A stretch of DNA of 64,000 bases from Phytophthora sp. 'mugwort' (lineage: Eukaryota; Oomycota; Peronosporomycetes; Peronosporales; Peronosporaceae): contig JAUCEF010000012.1 of NCBI GenBank assembly GCA_033558025.1, forward strand, positions 744,001 through 808,000, written 5' to 3'. The notes under the pieces are model-generated. The model saw only the letters and a list, made by a program, of their open reading frames with translations. It did not search any database and had not been told where the DNA came from. The position numbers and the translations under genes were made by a program. Positions 20,640-32,600 of this stretch are shown one piece after another (the stretch's first letter is position 1; every line of letters starts with the position of its first letter).

Positions 20640-21003
20640 CGCGTGGGAGATAGACGTGCGATATGTGGAGCTTGGGCATAATCATGGTAAGCAGCAGGTG
20701 GTTCACAGGAAAGAAATGCAAACTAACTTGATGTATTGTAATTGTAGTACATGGTACTGAGCAGCAAGGCTCATTTTACGGAGACATTGAGGACAAACTT
20801 GTCGAGAGCATCTTCGAGGGCGCTGGTAAGGAATGGAATTCCGTCTCCCATTTAAGGCCCTGCTGCGCAAGCTACTTCACGTACATGCAAACCCTTCCGA
20901 GTATTTTCAGTACTTTTTTAAACGCGGATCTCTACGGTGTTCTCCAGGCAAGACCTGCAGAGCGATTTACCGCGGCACAGGTGCTAACCCACCCTGGATC
21001 AAG
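20640..21003 (+). pseudogene. CAMK-type protein kinase domain remnant
   Basis: TCDMWSLGIIM at 20651-20686 matches kinase subdomain IX (D-W-S-G). A likely intron, 20687-20747 (GTAAGC, CTAAC, TTGTAG), leads to YMVLSS. After a frameshift comes GSFYGDIEDKLVESIFEGAG. A further shift gives FKALLRKLL. A possible intron then precedes ARPAERFTAAQVLTHP (subdomain XI), whose expected Trp-Ile-Lys is in another frame because one base is missing. The N-terminal lobe and catalytic loop are absent or unrecognisable. It is therefore the broken C-lobe of a serine/threonine kinase gene. The upstream heat-shock-like motifs may have been its promoter or belong to a mobile element. Confidence 0.6.
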
Positions 21004-22480
21004 TGAACCGAAGGAGCCATCTCCTCTGAACTGTACGATGCGTAACAGTGTACTAATTTACAGCGGTCAAATCTTACACGACTTTTGCCTTTTGATTCCC
21101 GCTACGATGAGTTTATTCTGCGTTTGAGGGCATTATGCAATACTCGCCCTTTTCATGTCCTCCGACCGAGTATCGATCCGCCCTGCTGTGTACAACGAGC
21201 TCATTGTTGCCCACGTACGTTGGCCATTTTTACATTTTTATCACGAAACAGCTTGACCAACTCAACCATGTTGCTGTAGAACGGCAAATTGACGCTTCAA
21301 GCGCTGAGCCAGGTGTACAGCACCATGAAGACCAAGACTTTTGGGCATGGCGGTGAGCACGGCGTCGTACCTGTGCAACGCGTACGTGCCAGTCATGGCG
21401 ACCCTGTTGGGGATCCCCAACTGGAACAAGATGCAGGGCAGGTTAGCATCCCACGAAAACCGTTCTGACCGCTGGTGCGAAACGGCTGGTGCAAATTTGA
21501 GGCCATTACCAGATAAGGTGTCAATCTTGATGGGCTGTTACATCTTGTTAGTTTGACGGTGCGTGCTTCTGCTGTTAGGTTTTTGATCGGATAGACTAGA
21601 TCGCCCTCCCCATAACCATTCCACAATCGCAAGATGGAGAACACCACGGTGGAGAGCATCTCGGCGATGAGGAACTTAACACACACTGACAAGTAAGGTG
21701 GGCGAACCGCTCGGTGACGTCTGTGATGTGCACAAGCAGCCGCACAGCGTGAGCTTGCGCTCTTCGAATGATACACCGTCCTATTGGCTAAGGTGAAATC
21801 AATCGTCAGCTCACAGCAGGAAATTTGCTGGAAGGAGGACATGTATCTGAAGCCAAGCACGAATACAAAGCAGCGTGAGTTCACGAAGCTTAAGCGCTGA
21901 CAACTTCGACTCTCAAGGCGTCAATTCATGGCAGAATGTGCAACGAACGCTGTCGCTGTCGCTTTTAATAATGCAAAGCTGCCAAGGCTTTCGGAGTCTC
22001 TGGTGGACCGCTTCGGCAACGTACTGACAGGGTTTTGCCGCTCGACGCTCGCACTGGACCCCAGCTGGTCTACATTACTGAAGACTAACGAAGGCGTCGT
22101 CAAGATGGTTTGCTACCGCGCGCAGCATGGGATTTATGTGGGGCTTGAAGAGCTGCGCGGCATGCATGCTCCCAATGGCTGTGGAGGTGACGGGGACGCG
22201 GCCATTAACTGACGACTCCCCTAACGACCAATTTATCCGCGCTGGATTGCAAAGTACCCTGACTTGTCAACTCGCACTGCTCGGCTTTTGGATGTTATTC
22301 GTACTTCAGCATTAATACCCAATGATGTTATGCATTATTGGTTGCTGCTGCTGAGGCAAAAGCGACAGCAACAGAGCTGTAGGATGCAATCAAGGCAAAG
22401 CTCAACACACCCTGAACATCAGGCAAGTCATGCCAAAGTCTTCGCATTGACAAGTCTGACGGAGCGGACGTGAACGCGTT
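21004..22480 (+). pseudogene. Unidentified decayed coding sequence
   Basis: Several plus-strand segments look protein-like but stay unassigned. MAVSTASYLCNAYVPVMATL is at 21341-21556. LPRLSESLVDRFGNVLTGFC with STLLKTNEGVVKMVCYRAQH is at 21928-22212. EVTGTRPLTDDSPNDQFIRA then appears in a second frame, and TARLLDVIRTSALIPNDVMH in a third, running to about 22470. The sections follow one another in order with frameshifts, which suggests one former gene or a transposon protein. No function is proposed; it may or may not be the rest of the kinase gene. Confidence 0.35.
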
Positions 22481-22513
22481 ATCGATTTAGAAAAAAATGA
22501 GCATTAGTGTTTC

Positions 22514-22958
22514 TCACGGTTCGTAGACAGTATAAGTAGGCAAAAAAAACATCCGAGCGTACCTCCAGGATATTGTCGAGCGGTCTTTTCTCACACCGAT
22601 GCCTCCGACAGAAAACGTTCGAGGTGGGCGATGCGGCCTCCAGGTATCGCTGATATCGGTGCACTTCCCCCTTTCGCTTTGCTCCGCGCGCATATTGCGC
22701 GCCGTTCTTCGCAAATCAACCTGTCGCCCGCAAGACCACCGTGGGGCCAGAATGGGAAAAACTTCGGTTAGATGAGGAAGTGCATTTACTGATCGACGAT
22801 CTACAAGTATGTCGTCGAAGTACGACTGTGCGTACGCACGCAATGGTCTAACAACTGCGTGACCAGGCGATTCAACGTCGCTGGGGCATTAGACAGGACC
22901 TGTGGCATCACAAGCCACTCCCAGAGCATACCGATCATGGTGCTCACTGCGGTGAGTG
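22514..22958 (-). pseudogene. Gypsy-type reverse transcriptase fragment
   Basis: On the minus strand, starting at the junction with the LTR-like repeat at 22960, the frame reads PLTAVSTMIGMLWEWLVMPQ and VLSNAPATLNRLVTQLL. A shift gives YAQSYFDDILVDRRS with the FDD variant of the catalytic YxDD box and LPHLTEVF. Farther on, frames are scrambled. This order (WEWLVMPQGLSNAPATFNRL, then YFDDI) is typical of oomycete Gypsy elements. The N-terminal part is missing because the repeat at 22960 interrupts it. Confidence 0.7.
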
Positions 22959-22959
22959 G

Positions 22960-24330
22960 TGTAGCGGGATCGGTCAAAATATACTTAACCCGATCCGCTT
23001 ACCAACTGCGCCCAGACATCGACTAACGGAGGGGGTTCCCCGATGATCCGTGATTTGCTGAACTTGGTCTCACCTTGTATATCTGTCGGTGGGCTGGATC
23101 TGCTCTCTTGGGACTCCGAAGGATGAAGCAATGTAGAATAATGTCCTGGCGGGACGTGTAGCAGCGCAGAAGTCTTCGCTCTGCTGCCGTTATTGGTTCC
23201 GATCTGATGTAGTTGGTCTTCGATCGGGGGCCTGGACTTGATCCGAGGCCAAATTTGCCGTATGGCGTAGTTCCTTTCCTTTCCTTGAGTTGCTTGCCGC
23301 TTCCTTTAGCGGGATCTTGCGGGTTGAGAGTCGAAGCGATCATCGGCCAAGCACTGAATGCCGATCGATCGAGGTACGCGCTTGAGCAGAATTTCGCTAG
23401 CGTGGGAGAGGGTCGGCCAATATCCGATCCGATCCTCTCACCGCGACGCTTGATCTGCTACCTTGGGCTAGTTGATACTTGGGAGGGCCAATGTAGATTC
23501 CTTACAGCGGCACTTAAAACGCCTAAGTAGTCCAATGTAAATTCCAGTCTGATTGTTGTTTATCCTTTTCTGGTTCTATTTTTATCCTGAATACTATCTC
23601 GCACCACCTGAATCTCCTGAACTTCTGCAACCCCTCAACACGTACCGTCTTCACGCTTGCACATCCCCAAGGATGATTGCTGATCGGATCCCGATCTGCC
23701 AGATCGCGGAGGTCCGAATGCGTATTTCGATCTGCCAACATCGATCGGCCCGATCTACCAGATCGCGTATGTCCGAACATGTATGTCGATCTGAAAAATC
23801 GAGGATATCGGAAACTGTGTGCCGATCGGCGAATACCGATCGACCCGATCCGCTCGATCTCGACCGCAAGATCGATCCGATCTGCCCGATCAGACGGCGG
23901 GGCGTAGGCCGACCTATGGACGCCGGATCAGCTCGATCTGCCAACCCGCGGACCACAGATTCGCACGATCGGGGTCCGACCGAGGTCAAACAGGGGTTAG
24001 ATCCGGTTTGATCGATTCCGTCACCGCTTGCCAGCCCCCCTCGATCTGGGCTCCGAATATCCACTCGAACCTCGATCGGTCGGGTGATCACAGTATACCA
24101 GATCTGTGTTGGGTGGTTGGCCGACCCTGGTTTCCGTCCTCGTCATCGAAGCACCCCTTGCACCCCAGATTAAGTCGAACGTCGCCCCGCCTTTACCTCG
24201 TATCTCGATCCGGCTCGATCGCCCCCTCTTTTCACAGTTGGGGCCGCCTTCTCACCGATCTGGCCATCCCTTAGGGATCTGATATTCTTGGTTGCCGCCT
24301 CTCCACAACCGCCCCCTGTCCGAAATCGTT
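22960..24330 (+). repeat. LTR-like repeat, copy 1
   Basis: Begins TGTAGCGGGATCGGTCAAA and matches 37886-39240 in the same orientation over most of its length: GATCCGTGATTTGCTGA / GATTCGTGATCTGTTGA, CAAGCACTGAATGCCGATCG in both, and CTGATTGTTGTTTAT in both. It starts with TG, interrupts older reverse transcriptase DNA and is followed by a gag-like remnant, which suggests the 5' LTR of a Gypsy-type element. The 3' limit was not resolved. Confidence 0.65.
23690..24115. repeat. GATC-rich subrepeat block
   Basis: I count about 26 GATC tetramers here, against fewer than two expected. Units of the type TGTCCGAACATGTATGTCGA followed by TCTG recur, diverged, several times. A shorter, poorer version occurs near 38620-39080. 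Confidence 0.65.
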
Positions 24331-24391
24331 GCCGTACAGCGGCCACATTCCTGTCACACTTCGCCCCAACAAGCCATCTACTCCCAATTCC

Positions 24392-25430
24392 ATGAGTGAT
24401 CACCACTCCGACGCCTCTGACGAAGGCCGATTGCCGCCCGTTTCGTCCCACAGCGTTAGGGCCCGATATTCTGCCGCCTCGCATGCTCTCGTTGACTCGA
24501 CAACTCAAGTCGTGGCGCGTCGAGATGACCTACCTGGAAGAGGAGATCCGTCGTACGCGAGATACTCGTGACGACCTTCTGCGAAATCGCATGCACCAGG
24601 TTCGTGGCATAGCTATAGTGTCTGACTATCTGCGTGCCTTGGAACAATTCCTACTCGATCAGGTGAGGAGATCCGGAAACCCCGGGCTGAGATCGACAAC
24701 GCTCTCCCAGCCCAGGGGGATCAGTCGATCGTTCGTCATCTCCGCGATCAGCTTCGTCAGCAGGCCGCTGAGCTTCAAGATGTGAAGGGTCGGCTCTTCA
24801 GTGTTCAGCAAGACCTCTCCGGAGCTGAGTCGCGCTGAGACGAACTTGCGATCGTTTGGAGCTCCGCGAGGAAGAGGTCAACGACTTATGCGCCCGGATC
24901 ATCACTCAGGAGAGAGAACTGGATGAGAATTGTGTCGATTTCGACTCTTACCGCGTTAGCCTGAACTCTACTCGAGCTGCTCTGGACCAAGCGACAGCGG
25001 AGAGCCCCCCATCGGACACCGATGGGACTCTCAGCTCGGCTTCGCGTGGAACTGGGCCCAGCTTTAGCAAATGTGACGCAGCTGGAGAACGATCTCCGCC
25101 AAGCCCAAATCAGGCCCGATCGAGTCGTTTTTCCGCTAACGATAGCCGTTCCGGCGTCTACGAGTCGATCGACCGGCACCTCTACTGCTGGCAAGCTTGT
25201 CCGCGAATCTGATAACTTTTCTGCGTTTACTACCGAGGTGAAAGAGCGATTTTACGCGAGCGCCAGGCAGCGCCATGATTAAGACGGCTGAACAAAGGCG
25301 ACGACCAAACCCAACGCAAAGCATTCCAATCCCGATATCCAATACAAAGAGTACATGACAAAGCTCGGCAAATCCGGATACGGCGTGATAGCCATCGACC
25401 CACCTCGCATTAAAGGTACTGCTGCTGGTT
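24392..25430 (+). pseudogene. Gag-like coiled-coil remnant
   Basis: ATG at 24392 begins SDHHSDASDEGRLPPVSS. Other frames give charged helical segments: VEMTYLEEEIRRTRDTRDDL, ELREEEVNDLCARIITQERE and LRVELGPALANVTQLENDLR, then KLVRESDNFSAFTTEVKER. The frames change at least three times. The coiled-coil character, the position just after the LTR-like repeat and the lack of enzyme motifs fit the gag of an oomycete Gypsy element. No pol follows, so the element is truncated. Confidence 0.45.
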
Positions 25431-28400
25431 AAATGTTTTAAGTGATATGGGACAGACCGTGTTTGTTGTAGCCATTTCCGAACATGCCAGTGGGACAAGA
25501 TTTATTACAGCATCACCCGCCGGTGATGATGGAGCCTGGACGGACGATAATAAGCAGCGAGGAGACCTCCCGCGCCTCCCCATTCTCAGAACTACACCCC
25601 TGTTTCAGCAGTTGATGGGATCTCTGATGATGGCCCACAGCTGATAGCGGTGCTGCTAGTGGCGCCGCTACGTATGGCGCTGCCGCTGACGGCGAGGTAT
25701 TCGATACTAGTTCGGTCACCAGTTCCCAACTGGCATAGAAATCGAGGACCCGTCAACTTTCGTCCTTATCGCGGATATAGTCAAGCGCTCGTAACAATGC
25801 TGCTCCTCGAGCATCAGCATCGCTGCTGCTCGCTTTCCGCTCCGCGCCATTATTTCCTTTTCTCTAGAGGTACGTATGCTCTCATTGGTTGAAACTATTT
25901 TGAATGCAAACAGACTGCCTTCATTCTCATCACGGTTCGGATGTTGGAGGTATGCTCGGATCCGCTGGTTTTACCTGCCTTCAGGATACCTGCCTCCGAG
26001 CCGTGAGAAACACTATTTGCCACTGCAGAAGGAGTATCTGTCGCATCTCTAGGTGTTGTTGTCACGTCCAGAGCGCTTTTCCGCAATGTGCAGCTTGCCG
26101 TTGGTGATCAAGGCGACAACTTATTGCTGTCTACGTATAAAACGTACCAAATTAATTTCGGTGGTCGGACTCTCTTGATTTGTGGGGGAATATCCGGGGA
26201 GTCTGGAACAAAATATGTGCTAGGATTTAGGCCGTAGATCTATATGTTCATCAGGAATGAAAACACATATGCCTGTGAGGCATGCTCCTAGCCTTGGTGA
26301 AGTACGACAAACAATTTCTGAACTTGGACATCAATGTGCACAGTGCTAGTATTGGTCACTCAGACGCAATAGCCGCAGCTCTGGAATGTGTTTTGGCCTC
26401 GAGTTGAAATCCTTACGTGTCGGGAGCATCTACTTCGCAACTCACACAGCAGACTAAGCTTGAAAAAACTAGGGATTTGCTAAAGGGGTTGCAGAACAGC
26501 ACTCCGACAACTCCATCAAACGCGATCAAGCCCTTTCTAAACGGGTCGCGAAATCGTGGAAAGTAGCTAAAAAAAAATGAACTCGCTGAGTGGCTTCGAA
26601 ACGTATACTTGACTAAGCGCGGGAGCGCGGGAGTGTCAGCAGCTTCTCTGTACCTGTCTTTCTCCCAACAGCAGCCGATAGAAAGTCATCATCGCGCCAT
26701 AAAAGCGATAGTCACCGACAAGAAGGAACCCCAACAACCGCAGTGTTGAGTTCCGCGCTACCAATGGTGCTGTTATATGACGCTGCCAATCTGACCCCAG
26801 AAGAACACCACCACTACGCTGAAGGTTAACTAGTTCGGCGTCTGCTAATCAATTATCACCGCTCGTGGGTTTATTTTTCAGGCCCTCTACCGATCAATGT
26901 TGTCGTGAAGGAAAACGCAGAGTTGCTTCTTGGTGATAACCACTGCATAGCACTGTCCCCAACACGTATTCGAATATTTTTTTATAGCGAAAACGCGAAG
27001 GTGTTACCTATCGCGAAGCGAAATCTAGTCGCAGTGAGCATGCTTGAAAAAAAAAAAGAACGGAGCGGTGCGTTTGGGGAACGCCTATTCTGTTGATGTG
27101 TCGCTGGCATTCTAGCACGTCTGTGTTCACTTAGGCTTAAGGACTCATTAATTTGGAAACTCGGTCCTAAAGAACCACTTAAGGACGCTGATATATCGTT
27201 TCTATCTCTACAGCAAGTGACTGTAGACCGGCGAGCGCTCGCACCAATGAATTCGTTAATACCACGATCTAAGTTGCGTTTTGACGACGTATGTCATCTA
27301 GATAGTCCCTAGGATATGTAACTTTTCACGTCTTACAATTTGTTTTTTATCACGCTATATTTATTCATATTTTCTATTCGGAGGGTGTTTCGTTGCACGA
27401 ACTTCATGCACACAGGCTGGGTTGTTCTCATGTGATTGCTTCGCTCGATTTACTTGATAAGCTCAAGACTGGTCCGCCCTACAGAAGATTCTAATGCGTG
27501 GGTTACCAAGACGACCCCGCTCACTTACCGCGAATTGCAACGCGATTCAGACCCATATGATATTGATCGCTCATTCCACTTTTCACAAAACAATCAGGGA
27601 GGCCCTTGAATGGGCCTGTCGTGCAAGGGTTTGGTATCAAGGATTAAATGAAAAGCTACAAGGAGCATCGTGTTGGCAAAAAAAAATTGCAGGGTGTCGA
27701 TTGTCGGAGGCAAAGGCGTGTACGTGTGGAGCGTTGCCTTCATCCACGGATATTCTCTGGGGTATTAAGTTGTGGAACTGGCTCGCACCATTCGGCGGGC
27801 AGTGAGCACCGGAAGAAACCAACTCAACATCGAATTTCTAACTCAATCATCGCTGCAGATAGGGTTACCTTCATAAACAGTAAATCCGCTCTTACACACG
27901 ACTGCCAAGTCCAATATACACCGCCTTCCAGTTGAACGTCAAGTCCAATATCTTTTTTAAAAGCAGTTACCCAAGATATCCACCCAGTATAGTAGGTCGC
28001 TTAGGGAGTTGGTCGGTGCCTAGCCAAATATGAAACTTTTGGCGAGGATTTATAGAATATCCCGAAACCGCGCTAAACCACATGGGCGGTTGAGAGCCCT
28101 ATGAAACACTTCGCGATTCGGAAATTAGTAGTGGTTTCCGAGTGCTGATCACTCTCGCAAGTGAAACTACGCAACTACACGAAACTTCGGTTCATCGCAA
28201 ATACCGTAGTTCGCATGACTTCAAGTTCTCGACCAGGATGGTGTCACATGACAATTGTTGTTGTTCTGCTGCTCAGCACGGCGCAGCGACTTACCTTGTT
28301 TGGGGTGGATATAACACATGTAGTTGGCCATTTCCTGGTACCGTTTGCCGCCAATATCGCCTACTGATCCGGATACTTTGCAGGCTCTCGTCATCGGGTA

Positions 28401-28600
28401 TCTTTTGCAAATTCGCAAGTGGAAAGCCAGGTTATCATTGAACATGGATACGTTGTGTGGATCCTGCGACATGTTCAGAGCAATTTATGGCGTAGCCATG
28501 CCGACACCTCCCCCTTCAGACCATATATAGGTTTTACCGCTGTAGTACGAGCCGGTTTCTTTAATAAAGTCATTTATACGCCAACTTTACTGGAAGATTA
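25431..28600. other. About 3.2 kb without a supported gene
   Basis: AT-richer DNA with short unmatched frames on both strands. ELAEWLRNVYLTKRGSAGVS-like sequence near 26580-26650 could be decayed coding DNA, but nothing in it is recognisable. Confidence 0.35.
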
Positions 28601-28619
28601 CTCCGATGGCGTTTTGCGA

Positions 28620-29080
28620 TTAGGGAAAGTTGTTAAACGCATGTTCGGATGTCACGGCGGAGCGCATTTTGGTGCGATCTGCGCTTTGACCTTCCACGTA
28701 CAACGTCGGCGAAAGAAGCCGAACAAACTTGAAGACGACGTCTGCAAATGCAGATGTCTCTAGGCCGAATATCTTACTCAGATCATCCCACTTCCTCCTG
28801 CTTGCAAGGTGACCAGTGTCCAGAGGCATCTTTTGCTTTGATCGAAGAACGACGAGTTCTGCCAACATTGAACCTGACTACGACATAGTCACAGACGGAG
28901 AACACAGCTCATTAAACTCGCGCAGCGAGAAGTTAGCCATCTCCTTGATGCCAGTTGATCCGCTAATATCGCGAAATATGTCAAACAACGGGAGTAAACG
29001 TACTTTCGGCGTCGACGCTGTGAGGTCGCGTTGTTCGATATCGACTGAGTTCTTCTTCTCGCTTAAGTTGACGCCATACA
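28620..29080 (-). pseudogene. Possible PIF/Harbinger-like transposase remnant
   Basis: Minus-strand frames read GIKEMANFSLREFNELCSP and then ELVVLRSKQKMPLDTGHLAS, RRKWDDLSKIFGLETSAFAD and VVFKFVRLLSP. The pattern of a hydrophobic helix, an RR--W-DL---FG turn and a following helix resembles the region before the catalytic domain of Harbinger-type transposases, where a helix-turn-helix lies. The catalytic DDE part could not be found downstream, where frames are broken. The assignment is tentative. Confidence 0.3.
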
Positions 29081-29345
29081 TACCCGTTAGGACGGCTTCA
29101 ACGTGAACATGGTCATGCTCGCGAGTCCTGCTAGTACGGGGTCCGTAGGTTGCATTGCGGGAAATTTGGACTTTTGGCCCAATGATACTTGTGGTAGTTC
29201 AGATAATTTTGAAAATGAATTGTATTGTGTTAAATACGGTGCTAGTATGTCGCAGCTTAGGGGGAAATGGGTTGTCCAATCTCTGTGATTGGTTAAACCG
29301 TTGGTGCGGTTCATGACCAGCTCGACATCTGGGGTTAACCCGCAG

Positions 29346-29631
29346 TGTTGAAATGCTCTTGTTGGTTTGAGGGCAAATGCCGAAGTGAGTTCTATTGTCT
29401 CCTTACTCTTGCTAACCTGCTTCTACTTACCTTGTGTCCCAGGAGTAAATCGGAATATCGACCAATCCGATCCATCCACGTGTTCTCAACTGCCCCCCCC
29501 CCTTTTCAGCACAACGCCATTGCGTGAGCTCGCATGCATTGCGTCATCGCTGCATGTGCCCGCACGCATCGTGTCATCACTGCGCATGGGCATGACGTCA
29601 CCGCTTCGCATATACGGCGCACATATCAACA
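29346..29631 (-). repeat. Copia 3' LTR (286 bp)
   Basis: Begins TGTTGAAATGCTC and ends ATATCAACA on the plus strand. It holds a 10-C run near 29493. The polyprotein stop lies 34 nt inside it. Confidence 0.95.
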
Positions 29632-32600
29632 CTCCCACTCGCCGCATGCTGAGCGGTCTTGGTTCGGACGCCGCTCCCTGCGAGCAAGAACTGCAGTCTC
29701 TTCGTCCCGACCGCCTTCGTGAGCATGTCCGCCAGCTGACCTTCCGTCCCAACGTAGTCCACCGTGATGATGTCCCGGGCCACGTTCTCGCGGATAAAGT
29801 GGTGCCTGATGTCGACGTGCTTGGTCCGCGCATTGTAGCCGGCGTTGCTTGCCAGTGCAATGGCACCTTGGTTGTCCTCCCAGACTTGCGTCGCTCCCAC
29901 TTGCTCATGACCCAGGTCCTTGAGCATCGCACGGGTCCATAGCACCTCCTGCGTGCACAGGCTTAACGCCATGTACTCCGCCTCCGCCGAGCTCAGCGCC
30001 ACCGTGCGCTGGTACTTGGACTTGAAAACGACCGGCGCGCCGCCAATCATGATCATGATCCCAGATACCGAGCGGCGGTCGTCCAGATTGCTGCCCCAGT
30101 CCGCGTCCGTGTATGCCTCCAACACGACCTTGCCGTCGTTGCCGCTGTAGATGACCCCGAAGTCCTTCGTCGTCTTCAGGTAGCGGAGCACACGAATGGC
30201 TGCCTTCCAGTGCTGCTGCCCAGGGTTCTCCAAGAACCGCGACAGCTGCGTGACGATATATGCCACGTCCGGCCGCGTGCAGGTCGTGATGTACAACAAG
30301 CATCCGATCAAAGACCTGTACGGCTTGGACCTCATGTCCTCGCGCTCAGCGTTCGTGGTCGGCGATTGCATCTTCGTCAACTTCATGCCGGACTCGCACG
30401 GGTTCACCACCGCTTTCGCGTCTTGCTGGTTGAACCGGTTCACGACGTCGTCGATGTAGCGCGTCTGCCTGATCATCAACGTGCCGGCCGTGTGGTCATG
30501 GTCCACCTCCATACCGAGGATGAACTTGACCTCGCCGAGCTCCTTCATCTTAAACGCGCTCTTCAACGCCATCTTGACCTCGTCAATCTCTTTATTGGTC
30601 TTGGCGGCGATGATCATATCGTCCACGTACAAGCAGACGTACACGTAGTTGTCCTTGGAGCCCTTCACCTAGACGCACTGGTCTGCCCCGCAGCTGCGGA
30701 AGCCGATCTTCATAAACACGGCGTGGATCGTCTGATGCCACGCGCTCGCGGCCTGCTTGTGGCCGTAGATCGCCTTGTCCAGCTTGCACATCATGTTCTC
30801 CGCGTTCGTGATGCCGTACGGCACCTCCATGAACACTTGCTCCTTCAGATCACTGTTCAGGAACGCTGTGTCCGCGTCCAGCTGCTCTGTGACGTAGGCC
30901 TTCGCCACCACCACCGACAGCACAACCCTGATCGAGTTCATGTTGGCGACGGACGAGTACGTCTCGAAGAAGTCCACGCCGAACTTCTGCTTGAAGCCCT
31001 TCGCCACCAACCGGGCCTTGTACCGCACAACTCGGCCGTGCTCGTTCCGCTTCTTAGCGAACACCCATCGACACCCAATCGGCCGGGCGCCAGACGTCCG
31101 TCGAACCAGCGTCCACGAGCCATTGTCCGCGTGCGCCTTCAACTCGGAGTTCATCGCCTTGATCCACTCCGACGCCTCGTTGCTCTTCATGGCCTGCTGG
31201 TACGTGGTAGGCGCGTCGTCAGCGTCTCCCACACTGGCGGCGTAAGCCAGTACCGCTTCGGCGAGCAGTCCGTCCTCGTCGACTCGAGGTCGCTTAGGCG
31301 ACGGCGGCCAGAAGTGGTCGTCGTTGTCCGGGTCGTCCTCGTCGTTCACCTTGTACTCGTCTGCAACGTCTTGAAGAGCAAGGACTGAGTCACGAGGGCG
31401 TCGGACTCGTTCGGGTTCCGGGTGGAATACAAGAGTGTCACTGAAGGCTGCCCCTGGCGTCCTTCGGTATCTTGCCAGCTCATGCCTCGTCAACTCGTCC
31501 GACTCAGCCTCGGGCATCTCCGTGTCTTCCTCATGGCTCTCCTCCACCGATCCCATCGGCTCTTCAGTAGCGGGTTGGCGCTCTTGCTCGTGCTGCACGA
31601 CGTCATCGACGTCCTCCGTCGAATGGATGACCGTCGTGCTCTCCGTCGGCGCCGAGTCGTAGATGCCGTCTACCTCGCGCTCGTCGAGCTTCATCGACCT
31701 TGTCGCCTTCACCTTGTTCGACTCCAAGTCGTACACGCGGTAGCCCTTCGAGTTCTCGGCGTACCCCAAGAACATGCACTTGAAGCTCTTCGGCTCCAAC
31801 TTGGTGCGCTTTGCCTTGTCGACGTGAGCGTACCCGACCGAGCCGAACACGCGCAAGTGGTCCAGTCGCGGCTTGCCCCTGAACGCCAACTCGTACGGCG
31901 TCCTGCTCGAGTGCGTAATGGTCGTGGACCGGTTAATCAGATACACCGACGTACTGACCGCCTCGGCCCACCACATCGTTGAGATAGCCTTGTAATACAA
32001 CATGCTGCGGGCCTTCTCCATGATCGTGCGGTTCATGCGCTCCGCCACGCCGTTCTGCTGCGGGCTGTAAGGCACGGTCTTCTGGTGAACGATCCCGTTC
32101 AACGCGCACAACCTGTCCATCTCCTTGTTGACGAACTCCGTGCCGTTGTCCGAGCGCAGGCACTTGATGCGCTCTCCCCACTGGTTCTCGTACAAGTTCA
32201 TGAACGTCTTGAACTTGACGGGCACCTCACTCTTCTTGGTGATGAAGTACGCCACCACGTACTTGGAGTAGTCATCCACAAACGTGAGCACGTACCGGGC
32301 CCCGCCCTTAGACTTCGTCTTCATGGGCCCCATGACGTCCGTGTGCACCAACTGCAACACCTTCGTCGTCTTCGACAGCGATCGAGACGGGAAGTGCGCG
32401 ACCGTCTGTTTGCCCTTCATGCAGCCCCCGCACAGCGTCATGGACTTGCGGTCCAACGTGGGCATGCCAGTGGTGGCGTTCTGCGTCTTTGCCAGCGCGT
32501 CCTTGTTCAAGTGGCCCATGCGCGCATGCCACAACTCCCACTCACTGTCGACTCCGGCGTACTCCACGTAGTGCGCCATGTCCTTCTCGCAGTCGAGCCC

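Noticed and set aside
30210..31388. Long plus-strand open frames opposite the Copia polyprotein
   Set aside because: They are antisense shadows of a GC-rich coding strand and contain no known domain.
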